Source: Clostridia bacterium (GTDB lineage Bacteria > Bacillota > Clostridia > Christensenellales > Borkfalkiaceae). Taken from it: a stretch of 64,000 nucleotides of DNA. The translations under genes and the position numbers were made by a program. Location of the stretch: the NCBI GenBank assembly GCA_900764105.1, contig CAAFMS010000010.1, forward strand, positions 62,001-126,000, in the 5' to 3' direction. A model generated the notes under the pieces. That model ran no database searches. It saw only the letters and a list, made by a program, of their open reading frames with translations, and had not been told where the DNA came from. The first letter of the stretch is position 1, and each line of letters begins with the position of its first letter. Shown one piece after another: positions 51,241-59,417 of this stretch.

Positions 51241-52525
51241 AATCATCGGCGGCGGACTTGCGGGAAGCGAAGCGGCGTATTACCTCGCGAAAAGAGGTTA
51301 TGACGTAACGCTTACGGATATAAAGCCCAAGAGTTTCACGCCCGCCCACAAAAGCCCGCTTTTCGGCGAACTCGTTTGTTCCAACTCGCTTAAAAGCAAC
51401 GACGTTTACGCGAACGCCTGCGGACTTTTAAAAGAGGAAATGCGGATTTTAGGCTCGATGATTATCGCTTGCGGCGACGAGACGAGAGTCCCCGCAGGGG
51501 CGGCTCTCGCGGTTGACAGAGACGCTTTCGCGGCGAAAATCACCGAAAAACTGAAATCCGTCGGGAATATTGCGTTCGCTTGCGAAGAGGTCGAAAAAAT
51601 CGACCCCGAAGAGTATACGATAGTCGCCACGGGACCTTTAACGACGGGGAAATTATGCGATTTCCTCGAAAAATTTACGGGCAAAGGCTTCTATTTTTAC
51701 GACGCCGCCGCCCCGATCGTTTCGGGCGATTCCATAGATTTCGACAACGCGTTTATCTCGGACAGATACGGCGAACTCGGCAAGGGCGATTACGTCAACT
51801 GTCCGATAGATAAAGACGGCTATCTCGATTTTTACCGCGAACTAATTTCGGCTAAACGCGCCGAACTTCACGACTTCGAGAATATGAAGGTGTTCGAGGG
51901 CTGTATGCCCGTCGAAGTAATGGCGTTAAGAGGCGAGGACACCTTGCGTTTCGGACCGCTTAAACCCGTGGGGCTTACCGACCCCAAGACGGGCAGGAGA
52001 CCTTACGCGTGTATGCAACTGAGAAAAGAGGACGCCGAGGGCAGGAGATACAACATAGTAGGCTTTCAGACCAACCTTTTGTTTCCCGAGCAGAAAAGGG
52101 TTTTTTCGATATTCCCCGCCCTTAAAAACGCCGAGTTTCTGCGCTACGGTGTAATGCACAAAAATACCTTTTTAAACTCGCCCGACACGTTAAATTCCGA
52201 TTTTTCCATGAAGAAATATCCTAACGTATACTTTGCGGGACAGATTACGGGAGTAGAGGGCTACGTTGAAAGCGCGGCGAGCGGACTTCTGGCGGCTATC
52301 AACTTAGATCGGAAACTTACGGGAAAGGAGCCGCTCGAACTGAATACCAAAACAGTCCTCGGGGCGTTGTCGAACTATATCGCAACCCCGAACGCCGATT
52401 TCCAGCCGATGAACGCGAACTACGGAATACTCGCGCCGCTCGGTATAGATAAAGTTAAAAAATCGGACAAAAAACGCCTTATGAGCGAAAGGGCGATAGA
52501 AGAAATAAAGAAAATACGCTTATAA
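51224..52525 (+). CDS. trmFO: Methylenetetrahydrofolate--tRNA-(uracil-54-C5)-methyltransferase
   Basis: 433 residues. FAD-binding IKIIGGGLAGSEAAYYLAKR (about 4-23), FGELVCSNSLKSNDVYANACG-type family motif (FGELVCSNSLKSND), MKVFEGCMPVEVMA with the catalytic cysteine region, and GQITGVEGYVESAASGL near the C-terminus. TrmFO makes T54 in tRNA using methylene-THF. ATG 51224 overlaps the topA end by 17 bp; the frame extends upstream only within topA. Weak SD. Confidence 0.96.
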   Translation: MPTKIKIIGGGLAGSEAAYYLAKRGYDVTLTDIKPKSFTPAHKSPLFGELVCSNSLKSNDVYANACGLLKEEMRILGSMIIACGDETRVPAGAALAVDRDAFAAKITEKLKSVGNIAFACEEVEKIDPEEYTIVATGPLTTGKLCDFLEKFTGKGFYFYDAAAPIVSGDSIDFDNAFISDRYGELGKGDYVNCPIDKDGYLDFYRELISAKRAELHDFENMKVFEGCMPVEVMALRGEDTLRFGPLKPVGLTDPKTGRRPYACMQLRKEDAEGRRYNIVGFQTNLLFPEQKRVFSIFPALKNAEFLRYGVMHKNTFLNSPDTLNSDFSMKKYPNVYFAGQITGVEGYVESAASGLLAAINLDRKLTGKEPLELNTKTVLGALSNYIATPNADFQPMNANYGILAPLGIDKVKKSDKKRLMSERAIEEIKKIRL

Positions 52526-52547
52526 AATCCTACGGGAGGTAAACAAA

Positions 52548-53087
52548 ATGAGTATAGAATTCAGGGGAACTACCATTTGCGCGGTGAGAAAAGACGGCAA
52601 AACGGCAATCGCCGGCGACGGTCAGGTTACTATGGGCGAATCGGTAATTTTCAAGAACAACGCTAAAAAAGTAAGAAGAATATACAACGGCAACGTAATT
52701 ATAGGCTTTGCCGGCGGAGTTGCGGACGCGTTCTCGCTATGCGAGAGATTCGAGGCGATGCTCAACAAATACGCGGGCAACCTGGAGAGAAGCGCGGTGG
52801 AACTTGCAGAACAATGGCGCAGGGATCAGGCGGGCAGAAAACTCGAAGCGATGATGATTTGCGCAGACAAAACGGGCTTGTTCATAATCTCGGGTCAAGG
52901 CGACGTGATGCAGCCCGACGACGACGTTTGCGCTATCGGAAGCGGCGGCAATTACGCGCTCGCCGCGGCGAGGGCTTTAAAAGACGAAACCGATTATTCC
53001 GCAGAAGAAATCGCCGTAAAGGCGCTCAAAATCGCGAGCAGAATATGCGTTTTCACCAACGACAATATTCGCTGCGAAACGGTATAA
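52548..53087 (+). CDS. hslV: ATP-dependent protease subunit HslV
   Basis: 179 residues. After a short propeptide (MSIEFRG) the mature N-terminal threonine begins TTICAVRKDG; AIAGDGQVTMGE, GFAGGVADAF and IGSGGNYALAAARAL are conserved. HslV forms the proteasome-like peptidase rings capped by HslU. In this operon no xerC or codY gene is present, unlike Bacillus. SD GGGAGG before ATG. Confidence 0.97.
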   Translation: MSIEFRGTTICAVRKDGKTAIAGDGQVTMGESVIFKNNAKKVRRIYNGNVIIGFAGGVADAFSLCERFEAMLNKYAGNLERSAVELAEQWRRDQAGRKLEAMMICADKTGLFIISGQGDVMQPDDDVCAIGSGGNYALAAARALKDETDYSAEEIAVKALKIASRICVFTNDNIRCETV

Positions 53088-53099
53088 GGAGGCATATAT

Positions 53100-54413
53100 A
53101 TGGATTTATCGCCGAGAGAGATAGTAAAGGAACTCGACAAATACATCATAGGGCAGGAAAGGGCTAAACGAGCCGTAGCAATCGCCCTCAGAAACAGATA
53201 CAGACGGAGCAAACTTTCCCCCGAACTGAGAGAGGAAATCACCCCGAAAAACATTATAATGAAAGGACCTACGGGCGTAGGTAAAACGGAAATCGCGAGG
53301 AGACTTGCGAAACTCGTAAAAGCGCCGTTTATAAAGGTCGAAGCGACTAAATATACCGAAGTAGGTTACGTCGGCAGGGACGTGGAATCTATGATAAGAG
53401 ACCTCGTCGAGGCGAGTTACCGAATGGTAAAAGAGGAGAGTTTCGCAGGCGTTTCCAAAAAGGCTACCGCCGTCGCGGAGAAAAAAGTCCTCGCCGCTCT
53501 TTCGGAAACGCTTAAAACCGAGAGGGGCGAGAAGTCCAAAGAGGAATGGGAAGCCGAGACCTTGGAGAGGCTCAGAAAGGGCGATTACGACAAGTTTATT
53601 ATCGAAACGGACGTCGCCGAAGCCCCGCCGGCGCTCGAACTCGCGAACGGTATGAACGCCGAAATAACGCTCGGTTCAATCTTCGACGGAATTATGCCGA
53701 AGAGGCGTAAAAAGAGAAAAATCACCGTAAAAGAGGCGATGGAAATCATAGTCGCGGAAGAGAGCGACAAACTCATCGACAACGACGCGGTGAAGTCCGA
53801 AGCGGTGAGAAGAGCCGAGGAAGAGGGTATAATTTTCATCGACGAGATAGACAAAATCGCGAACGGCGCGAAGTCGGGCGGCGGTCAGGACGTGTCGAGA
53901 GAAGGCGTTCAGAGAGATATATTGCCGATAGTCGAAGGTTCGACCGTAAACACCAAATACGGAATCGTAAAGACCGATTATATACTATTTATCGCGGCGG
54001 GAGCCTTCCACGTTTCCAAGGTCGAGGACTTAATCCCCGAACTTCAAGGCAGATTTCCGATAAAAGTGGAACTCGAAAGCCTTACGAAAGAGGATTTCGT
54101 AAACATTCTTACTCTTACCAAAAACGCGATAACTTCGCAGTACGCGACCCTTCTTGCGGTAGATAATATCGAACTCGAATTTACGAGGGGCGCGATTGAA
54201 AAAATCGCCGAGATTTCCGCGGATATAAACGCGACGAGCGAGGATATAGGCGCGAGAAGGCTTCATACCGTTATGGAGAATCTCGTCGAGGATATTTCGT
54301 TTAACGCGGGCGGCGACGTTCCGCATACCAAAGTAGTCGTGGACGAGAAATACGTTACAGACCATCTGTCCAAGGAAATAGAGGACAGAAGCGTGAGAAA
54401 ATACATTCTCTGA
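53100..54413 (+). CDS. hslU: ATP-dependent protease ATPase subunit HslU
   Basis: 437 residues. LSPREIVKELDKYIIGQERAK start, Walker A GPTGVGKTEIAR (about 58), TEVGYVGRDVESMIRDL pore region, an I domain (about 110-235), Walker B IIFIDEIDKIA (about 244), sensor 2 in SEDIGARRLHTVMENL, and the C-terminal ending RKYIL that docks into HslV. Unfoldase of HslUV. 12 bp after hslV. Confidence 0.98.
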   Translation: MDLSPREIVKELDKYIIGQERAKRAVAIALRNRYRRSKLSPELREEITPKNIIMKGPTGVGKTEIARRLAKLVKAPFIKVEATKYTEVGYVGRDVESMIRDLVEASYRMVKEESFAGVSKKATAVAEKKVLAALSETLKTERGEKSKEEWEAETLERLRKGDYDKFIIETDVAEAPPALELANGMNAEITLGSIFDGIMPKRRKKRKITVKEAMEIIVAEESDKLIDNDAVKSEAVRRAEEEGIIFIDEIDKIANGAKSGGGQDVSREGVQRDILPIVEGSTVNTKYGIVKTDYILFIAAGAFHVSKVEDLIPELQGRFPIKVELESLTKEDFVNILTLTKNAITSQYATLLAVDNIELEFTRGAIEKIAEISADINATSEDIGARRLHTVMENLVEDISFNAGGDVPHTKVVVDEKYVTDHLSKEIEDRSVRKYIL

Positions 54414-54756
54414 TTGTTCGATTGTCACCGAAAATCTACGATAATCGACTTATGCCAGACAAGAATAATACGAACCTTGTCAAAACGCCGCTATTTCCGT
54501 GCTTTTTGGCAAATTCTCGTTTGAAGTACGTCAAGTACATCTGCACTCGCCTTTACCAAAAATCATCAAAAATATCGGTGTTTTGGTTGCGAGCAAGTCT
54601 AACGGCGTATTTTTAGGCTAAGACAAGGCGTGCGAACGGCTTAATACTTGATGTATAAGCCGCGAGCAGAACAAAGTATTAGTCAAAAATACGTCGTTAG
54701 ACCATGGTTCGTATTATTCTTGTCTGGCATAGACGGATTTTATAGGAGTAAACATT
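54414..54756. other. hslU-hisS intergenic region occupied by a MITE-like element
   Basis: About 340 bp containing one 281-bp element (54451-54731). A 64-codon frame at 54422-54616 has no SD and follows the element; not called. Confidence 0.7.
54451..54731. mobile_element. MITE-like element with 26-bp perfect terminal inverted repeats
   Basis: TATGCCAGACAAGAATAATA-CGAACC (54451-54476) is the exact reverse complement of 54706-54731. The outermost TA on both sides fits a TA target duplication (Tc1/IS630-type, inferred). Internally CTAACGGCGTATTTTTAG and CAAAAATACGTCGTTAG form a second imperfect inverted pair. No coding capacity. Partial end-like sequences (TATTATTCTTGTCCGGCAT, TGTATTATTCTCGTCCGACG) lie at about 58213 and 44370. 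Confidence 0.75.
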
Positions 54757-56001
54757 ATGATAAACATACCAAAAGGAACAAAAGACGTACTGCCCGAAGA
54801 GAGTTATAAGTGGCATTACGTCGAGAAAATAGCGAGAGAAACGGCAGACTTATATTGTCTTAAAGAAATTCGCACCCCGACTTTCGAGCATACCGAACTC
54901 TTTTTAAGAGGAGTCGGCGAAACCACGGACGTGGTAAACAAGGAAATGTACACTTTCCTCGACAAGGGCGACAGAAGCATTACTTTAAAGCCCGAGGGAA
55001 CGGCAGGAGTTGCGAGAAGTTTTATCGAAAACGGACTTTTTAACGGCGCGATGCCCCTTAAAATGTACTATATAACGCCCGTGTTCAGATATGAAAATCC
55101 GCAGAAAGGGAGACTCAGAGAGCATCACCAGTTCGGCGTGGAAATTTACGGCGGCGAGGGGGCGGACACCGACGCAGAAGTGATTAAACTCGCTTACACA
55201 GTTTTAAGAAAATGCGGACTTAAAGTCAAATTGTATATCAACAGTATGGGCTGTCCCGAGTGCAGAAAGAAGTACAACGAGGCGTTGAAGGGATATTTTG
55301 CCGATAAACTCGACAAACTTTGTCCGACCTGTCGCGAAAGATACGTCAAGAATCCGCTCAGAATACTCGACTGCAAGAGCGAGGAGTGCAAGGCTTTGTG
55401 CGTTGACGCGCCTAAAATTACCGACTATCTCTGCGACGATTGCAAGGCTCATTTCGAGAAATTGCAGGTTCTGCTCGGCGATTGCGGCGTCGATTTCGAG
55501 ATTAACCCGTATATCGTGAGAGGTCTCGACTATTACACGAGGACGGTTTTCGAGTTCGTCACGACCTCGCTCGGCTCGCAAGGCACCGTTTGCGGCGGCG
55601 GCAGATACGATAATCTCATAGCGCAACTCGGCGGAACGCCTACCCCCGGCGTGGGATTCGGTATGGGAATAGAGAGGCTTTTAATGCTTATGGAAGCGGA
55701 AGGCGTGGAAATTCCCAAGCCCGAAACGGTAAAACTGTATATCGCGACTATGGGCGAAGCCGCTTACGAAAAGGCGTTTTCGATAGCCTCGGCTTTAAGG
55801 GATAAAGGCGTAAAAACCGAAATCGACCACGCTGGAAGAGGCGTAAAAGCGCAGTTTAAATACGCGGACAAAATAGGAGCGGAAAACGTAGTCACGCTCG
55901 GCGAAAACGAGATACAAAGCGGCGTTTGCAAAATAAAAAGAATGTCCGACGGCATACAGACCGAAGTCCGTATCGACGATATTTCGACATATTTCGCTTA
56001 A
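54757..56001 (+). CDS. hisS: Histidine--tRNA ligase
   Basis: 414 residues, class II. Motif 2 VFRYENPQKGRLREHHQFG (about 110-128), histidine motif A GLDYYTRTVFEF (about 254), motif 3 GVGFGMGIERLLM (about 297), then the C-terminal anticodon domain. Between motif 2 and HisA is the Cys-rich insert (CPECRKKY, CPTCRERY, CDDCKAHF) found in one HisRS group. No T-box precedes it. Good SD (AGGAG). Confidence 0.97.
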   Translation: MINIPKGTKDVLPEESYKWHYVEKIARETADLYCLKEIRTPTFEHTELFLRGVGETTDVVNKEMYTFLDKGDRSITLKPEGTAGVARSFIENGLFNGAMPLKMYYITPVFRYENPQKGRLREHHQFGVEIYGGEGADTDAEVIKLAYTVLRKCGLKVKLYINSMGCPECRKKYNEALKGYFADKLDKLCPTCRERYVKNPLRILDCKSEECKALCVDAPKITDYLCDDCKAHFEKLQVLLGDCGVDFEINPYIVRGLDYYTRTVFEFVTTSLGSQGTVCGGGRYDNLIAQLGGTPTPGVGFGMGIERLLMLMEAEGVEIPKPETVKLYIATMGEAAYEKAFSIASALRDKGVKTEIDHAGRGVKAQFKYADKIGAENVVTLGENEIQSGVCKIKRMSDGIQTEVRIDDISTYFA

Positions 56002-56059
56002 ATTTACGCATACTTGGTTCGGGAAGAGATTAGTCTCGAACAACGGAGGAAAAAATACT

Positions 56060-56386
56060 ATGGATGAAATAATAAACATACTTGACGACGAGTTTGAAAA
56101 AGAAGTTTTACAGTCCGATAAGCCCGTACTCGTCGATTTCTGGGCGAGTTGGTGTATGCCTTGCAGAATGCAGAGCGAGGTCTTGCACGGTATGGTCGGC
56201 GATCTCGGCGGCAAAGTCAAAATCGTGAAAGTCAACGTTGACGAGTGCGAAAAAACTGCCGTTAAATACGGAATTTCGAGTATTCCCACGCTTATGGTAT
56301 TCAGCGGCGGCGAACTCAAAGAAAAAAGCGTCGGATTATCTTCCGATAAGGAAATCAGCGCGATGCTTATAAAATATATCGGATAA
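56060..56386 (+). CDS. trxA: Thioredoxin
   Basis: 108 residues with the thioredoxin fold and active site WASWCMPCRMQ (CxxC, Met/Pro between the cysteines instead of the usual Gly-Pro), and cis-proline in SSIPTLMVF. Cytoplasmic disulfide reductase. It has its own SD (CGGAGGA) about 58 nt after hisS. Confidence 0.95.
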   Translation: MDEIINILDDEFEKEVLQSDKPVLVDFWASWCMPCRMQSEVLHGMVGDLGGKVKIVKVNVDECEKTAVKYGISSIPTLMVFSGGELKEKSVGLSSDKEISAMLIKYIG

Positions 56387-56408
56387 AATTTCCGACAGAG
56401 GTGAGAAT

Positions 56409-56903
56409 ATGAAACAAATAAATAAATCGGCAACGAGGCTTCTCGTTTTTGCTGTTCTTTCCGTTTGTCTTTTTGTCGGCGGCATTCCCATGATAATAAT
56501 CGGCGCGGCGAATAAAATGACTGCGGTAATGGTCTTGGGCATTGTGTTTACCGCGTTTGATTTTTATGCCTGCCCGATACTTTTTTCGATTTACGGCGGA
56601 GTAAACACCCTTAAAAAAGTTGTCAAAGCGGTCGAAATCGACAGGATATACGACGTTAAAAATATCGCCGTTCAGACTGGTTTAAACGAAGAAATCGTCA
56701 AGGCGGACATTCTGAAATGTATCGAAAAAGGATATATAACGGGACTTTTGTTCGACGGCGAGACCCTCCGCTTTAACGACAATCGGAAAGCCGAGCGAAG
56801 AACGTTACATACGAAATGCCCGAATTGCGGCGCGCCCATAGACTACTATGCGGACGAGGCGCCCGTCTGCCCGTACTGCGGTGCCTCGGCGGATAAAACG
56901 TAG
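56409..56903 (+). CDS. Membrane protein with winged-helix-like and zinc-ribbon domains
   Basis: 164 residues. Two membrane helices (about 10-32 and 38-62), a helical, winged-helix-like region (about 75-120; IYDVKNIAVQTGLNEEIVKA) and a C-terminal zinc ribbon CPNCGAPIDYY...CPYCGA (about 138-160). The combination recurs in Clostridial proteins of unknown function and may sense or scaffold at the membrane. No catalytic motif. Follows trxA by 22 nt, probably co-transcribed, and ends before the terminator at 56994. Confidence 0.8.
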   Translation: MKQINKSATRLLVFAVLSVCLFVGGIPMIIIGAANKMTAVMVLGIVFTAFDFYACPILFSIYGGVNTLKKVVKAVEIDRIYDVKNIAVQTGLNEEIVKADILKCIEKGYITGLLFDGETLRFNDNRKAERRTLHTKCPNCGAPIDYYADEAPVCPYCGASADKT

Positions 56904-56993
56904 TCTCTTTGCTTCCGCGCTCGGTAGAAGCGGTTCGGCGAGCGCAGCGAAGCCGAGCCGATACTCAAACAGAGAAAAGTCGAAAATTATAAG

Positions 56994-57027
56994 AGGTTGC
57001 AAGCAGTTTGTTCTTGCAGCCTTTTTT
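56994..57027 (+). terminator. Terminator before minD
   Basis: AGGTTGCAAG (56994-57003) / CTTGCAGCCT (57013-57022) followed by TTTTT. Confidence 0.82.
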
Positions 57028-57085
57028 ATGACAAAAAATATTATATAACGGCAAAAAATCCCAAATCGTACGGGCGGCGTTATTT

Positions 57086-57091
57086 TATAAT
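57086..57091 (+). promoter_or_regulatory. -10 box of minD, likely leaderless transcript
   Basis: TATAAT ends 6 nt before ATG 57098, and no SD precedes the ATG. No good -35 at 17 nt is visible (57063-57068 reads AAATCG). Confidence 0.45.
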
Positions 57092-57097
57092 ATTCTT

Positions 57098-57886
57098 ATG
57101 GCAAGAAAAATTGTGGTCGCCTCGGGAAAAGGCGGCGTGGGAAAAACGTCCGTTGCGGCAAATTTAGGAATAAGGTTGTCAAAAGCGGGGAAAAGAGTTT
57201 GTATAATGGACGCCGACTTAGGACTTAACAATCTCGACGTCGTAACGGGAGTGGAAAACCTCGTTATATACGACGTTGCGGACTGCGTGGAGGGGCGGTG
57301 TCGGGCGAAGCAGGCTCTTGTCGAATGTCCTGCCGCAAAGAACGTTTACATACTTCCGTCGCTTCATTCCATATCGAAGAAAATTTTGCCGCAAAAGGGC
57401 GTTAACGAACTTATAGAGGGACTTTCCGCGTCCTTTGACTTCATTATAATAGACTGTCCGGCGGGGATAGCCGACGGTTTTATGCTTGCCGTTTCTGCTT
57501 CCGAAGAGGCGTTGGTCGTTACCACGCCGCACCTTTCGAGTTTGAGAGACGCGGACAAAGTGCTGTCGCTTTTAAGGGGGTACGGGTTAAAGAGCGTGAG
57601 ACTCGTCGTAAACAGAGTTCGAGGCGACCTCGTCGCAAGCGGCGAAATGCTTTCGCCCGAAGAAATCGAGAGAACGTTGAAGTGTAACCTTGCGGGGGTG
57701 ATTCCCGACGACGACGGAGTGTTTTTATATAACGCCGGACTTCTGCCGTCGGACTCCGAGGCTTTGAAAGCGTTTAAAATTCTCGCGTATAACGTAATTA
57801 GCGGAAAGAGTAAAATATACGACTGCATATCCAAATACGCGGGCTTTTGGGGCGGAATAAGACGGGGGATTAAGAAGAGTTTATAA
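57098..57886 (+). CDS. minD: Septum site-determining protein MinD
   Basis: 262 residues. Deviant Walker A GKGGVGKTS (about 9-17), switch DADLGLNNLDVV, IIDCPAGI, and a C-terminal amphipathic helix (WGGIRRGIKKSL) for membrane binding. MinD is the ATPase that positions division by the Min system. No SD before ATG 57098; TATAAT 6 nt upstream suggests leaderless translation. Overlaps minE by one base (TAATG). minC is not in the window. Confidence 0.95.
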   Translation: MARKIVVASGKGGVGKTSVAANLGIRLSKAGKRVCIMDADLGLNNLDVVTGVENLVIYDVADCVEGRCRAKQALVECPAAKNVYILPSLHSISKKILPQKGVNELIEGLSASFDFIIIDCPAGIADGFMLAVSASEEALVVTTPHLSSLRDADKVLSLLRGYGLKSVRLVVNRVRGDLVASGEMLSPEEIERTLKCNLAGVIPDDDGVFLYNAGLLPSDSEALKAFKILAYNVISGKSKIYDCISKYAGFWGGIRRGIKKSL

Positions 57887-58116
57887 TGGACGAAAAACAG
57901 TTAAGAAGATTGCGGTCGGTAATCGAGACCGACAGACTGTCGTTGACTTGCGAGAGTCTCGACCTTATATCGAAGGACGTATCGTACGTTATGGAAGATT
58001 ATTTTAATCTTACTGAAAAGCCGAAAGTTGCGGTTTCGGCGAGAAACGGCGAGTACCTGATATCGGTGACGGCGAAAGCGGACGCAGTGAAAGCCTTTTC
58101 GGTAATGAAAAAATAA
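57886..58116 (+). CDS. minE: Cell division topological specificity factor MinE
   Basis: 76 residues, directly coupled to minD. DRLSLTCESLDLISKDVSYVM matches the MinE pattern of Asp-Arg...Leu-Ile-Lys-Asp-Ile, followed by the C-terminal strand pair (PKVAVSARNGEYLISVTAKA). The N-terminal MinD-binding helix is short (KQLRRLRSVIETD). With MinD it should form an oscillating or gradient system, as in Clostridia that have MinE rather than DivIVA. Similarity is moderate; position supports it. Confidence 0.85.
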   Translation: MDEKQLRRLRSVIETDRLSLTCESLDLISKDVSYVMEDYFNLTEKPKVAVSARNGEYLISVTAKADAVKAFSVMKK

Positions 58117-58134
58117 AAGAAGAGAAAGTTCGGA

Positions 58135-58177
58135 TAGCCGCAGGCGATTGCGTTTTAAATGCAATCGCCTGCGGCTA
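58135..58177. terminator. Long hairpin after minE
   Basis: Perfect 17-bp stem TAGCCGCAGGCGATTGC (58135-58151) / GCAATCGCCTGCGGCTA (58161-58177). No strong T run follows, so it may be a weak terminator or stabilising stem. Confidence 0.6.
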
Positions 58178-58772
58178 ATAAAATATCCGAGTAAAAGCCG
58201 GCGGGTATTTTTATATTATTCTTGTCCGGCATCGCAAAACTTGTCGCTTTCGGGACGCCTTTTTTAAAAATCGAAACATTTTTAAGTGTTCTTTGGGGCG
58301 CCGTCCCCTACGGCAAAACTCGATAAAACACTAATTTTAATAAAAGATAATCTTAGTCGTTAATTATACAAAAGATATAGATAATCGACCTATACGGCAT
58401 TTTATCGGGTAGGGGCGGCGAATTTAAGGCACCGCCCCGTTTAGTGTTCTTAAATATTGCTTTGTCGAATAAATAGATATTATACCGTCGAAAAAAGAAG
58501 AAAAACGACGTCGTAAAAAGTCGTTTAACGCTGTCGGATAATAAGAGAAAACGTCGGTAAAAAAAGGGGCGGAATATGTCGAAAACGGGAGATAGAAAAA
58601 AGTCGAAATAAGCCGTCGTAAATTGTCGTAATTTGCCGCCCCAAAAAAACCGATAAATCAGACGATAGATATTTTTGCGGAATTTGTCGATTTATTCAGA
58701 CGATAGCGGAGTGAAGTCTGACAGAAAAAAGGGTAAAAGAATAAAAAAGACGAGCAAAGGAACTTAAAAAAA
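58178..58772. other. Long non-coding intergenic region before tRNA-Arg
   Basis: No gene seen. It contains a MITE-end-like sequence (about 58213), CGTCCC elements (58291-58316; 58408-58440), the dispersed motif TAATCGACCTATA (58382-58394), a stretch with many GTCG(T)AAA words (58470-58640), and a direct repeat TCAGACGATAG (two copies about 38 bp apart near 58660 and 58698). Confidence 0.6.
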
Positions 58773-58801
58773 TTGACAAAGGCAAAAAAAGGTAGTACAA
58801 T
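58773..58801 (+). promoter_or_regulatory. Promoter of the tRNA-like/tRNA-Arg transcript
   Basis: TTGACA (58773-58778), 17-nt spacer, TACAAT (58796-58801). The predicted transcript starts near 58808, before the tRNA-like segment. Confidence 0.65.
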
Positions 58802-58829
58802 TTAAAAAGAATGAAAAAACTGAACAAAT

Positions 58830-58873
58830 GCTTCTGTAGTTAAATGGATATAATAAACCCCTCCTAAGGGTTT
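58830..58873 (+). ncRNA. tRNA-Arg-like 5' half (tRNA mimic or pseudo-tRNA)
   Basis: The segment shares GTAGTTAAATGGATATAA with the true tRNA-Arg at 59049 and has an intact anticodon arm AAACCC-CTCCTAA-GGGTTT (58855-58873), the same 7-nt loop on a stem with different, fully paired bases. It lacks a T arm and 3' acceptor strand. AAGGGTT (58866-58872) can alternatively pair with AACCCTT further down (to about 58895). Either a decayed tRNA duplicate or a functional tRNA-like leader. Confidence 0.5.
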
Positions 58874-59048
58874 GCTATTCCTAATATGAACCCTTGAAAA
58901 CGGGGCAAAACTACGCGAAAACCGCCCGAAATTGCTTATTTTTGCGAGCGGACGGCAGATAGATAAAAATATGGTGACCTAAATGGTTGCCACGGCGAAA
59001 ACAGTTCGCCAAAACGGGTATTGCTATATCTTGTAAAATTTAATATAT

Positions 59049-59123
59049 CTTTCCGTAGTTAAATGGATATAACGGCGCCCTCCTAAGGCGCAATTTCGGG
59101 TTCGACTCCCGGCGGGAAGACCA
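59049..59123 (+). tRNA. tRNA-Arg (anticodon CCT)
   Basis: Cloverleaf complete: acceptor CTTTCCG / CGGGAAG (one G-T pair), D arm with GTTAAATGGATATAAC, anticodon arm GCGCC-CTCCTAA-GGCGC (anticodon CCT at 59082-59084), T arm TCGGG-TTCGACT-CCCGG, discriminator A, encoded CCA (59121-59123). It reads AGG. A terminator follows at 59126, and an integrative element begins just downstream. Confidence 0.95.
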
Positions 59124-59125
59124 AT

Positions 59126-59151
59126 AAACGACCGATTTCTCGGTCGTTTTT
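59126..59151 (+). terminator. Terminator of tRNA-Arg
   Basis: AAACGACCGA (59126-59135) / TCGGTCGTTT (59140-59149) then TT. Confidence 0.85.
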
Positions 59152-59164
59152 GCATTGTAGTGCG

Positions 59165-59334
59165 TTATTTTTCTGACTTAAATTCGGTCAGCATCCGCAA
59201 GTGCGCTTGGTTATAGTATTTTTTAAAGGTTGCCCACGGTTGGCTTGTATCCTGGGAGAAGGCGATTATCACGCCTATCAGTCCGCCTTTGTCTTTCGTC
59301 TCGGTAATTACCTTTTGTAATTCATTTTATTCAT
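59165..59334 (-). pseudogene. Broken small ORF at the element's left end
   Basis: On the minus strand, ATG 59334 (SD-like AGGGAGC upstream) stops after eight codons, but another frame continues to a stop at 59165, encoding LQKVITETKDKGGLIGVIIA and then FSQDTSQPWATFKKYYNQAH and a short end. One indel between about 59310 and 59330 would join them. Function unknown. Looks like a decayed gene of the mobile element. Confidence 0.4.
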
Positions 59335-59417
59335 ACTGTTTGCTCCCTGTCTTTGGTAGATATACAATACCGCAAATGAAAATTTAAGTCCAATAAACCC
59401 CGCCAAAAACCCAAAAG

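Noticed and set aside
54414..54756. T-box riboswitch for hisS
   Set aside because: No T-box sequence or specifier; the region is the inverted-repeat element. The same holds for the short asnS leader at 25694-25730.
57886..58116. Minus-strand 87-codon frame opposite minE
   Set aside because: No SD or promoter; minE is coupled to minD on the plus strand and fits its family.
58830..59123. Single tRNA-Arg split by a group I intron
   Set aside because: The 5' half at 58830 does not pair with the 3' half at 59087 in the acceptor or anticodon stem, whereas 59049-59123 is a complete cloverleaf on its own.
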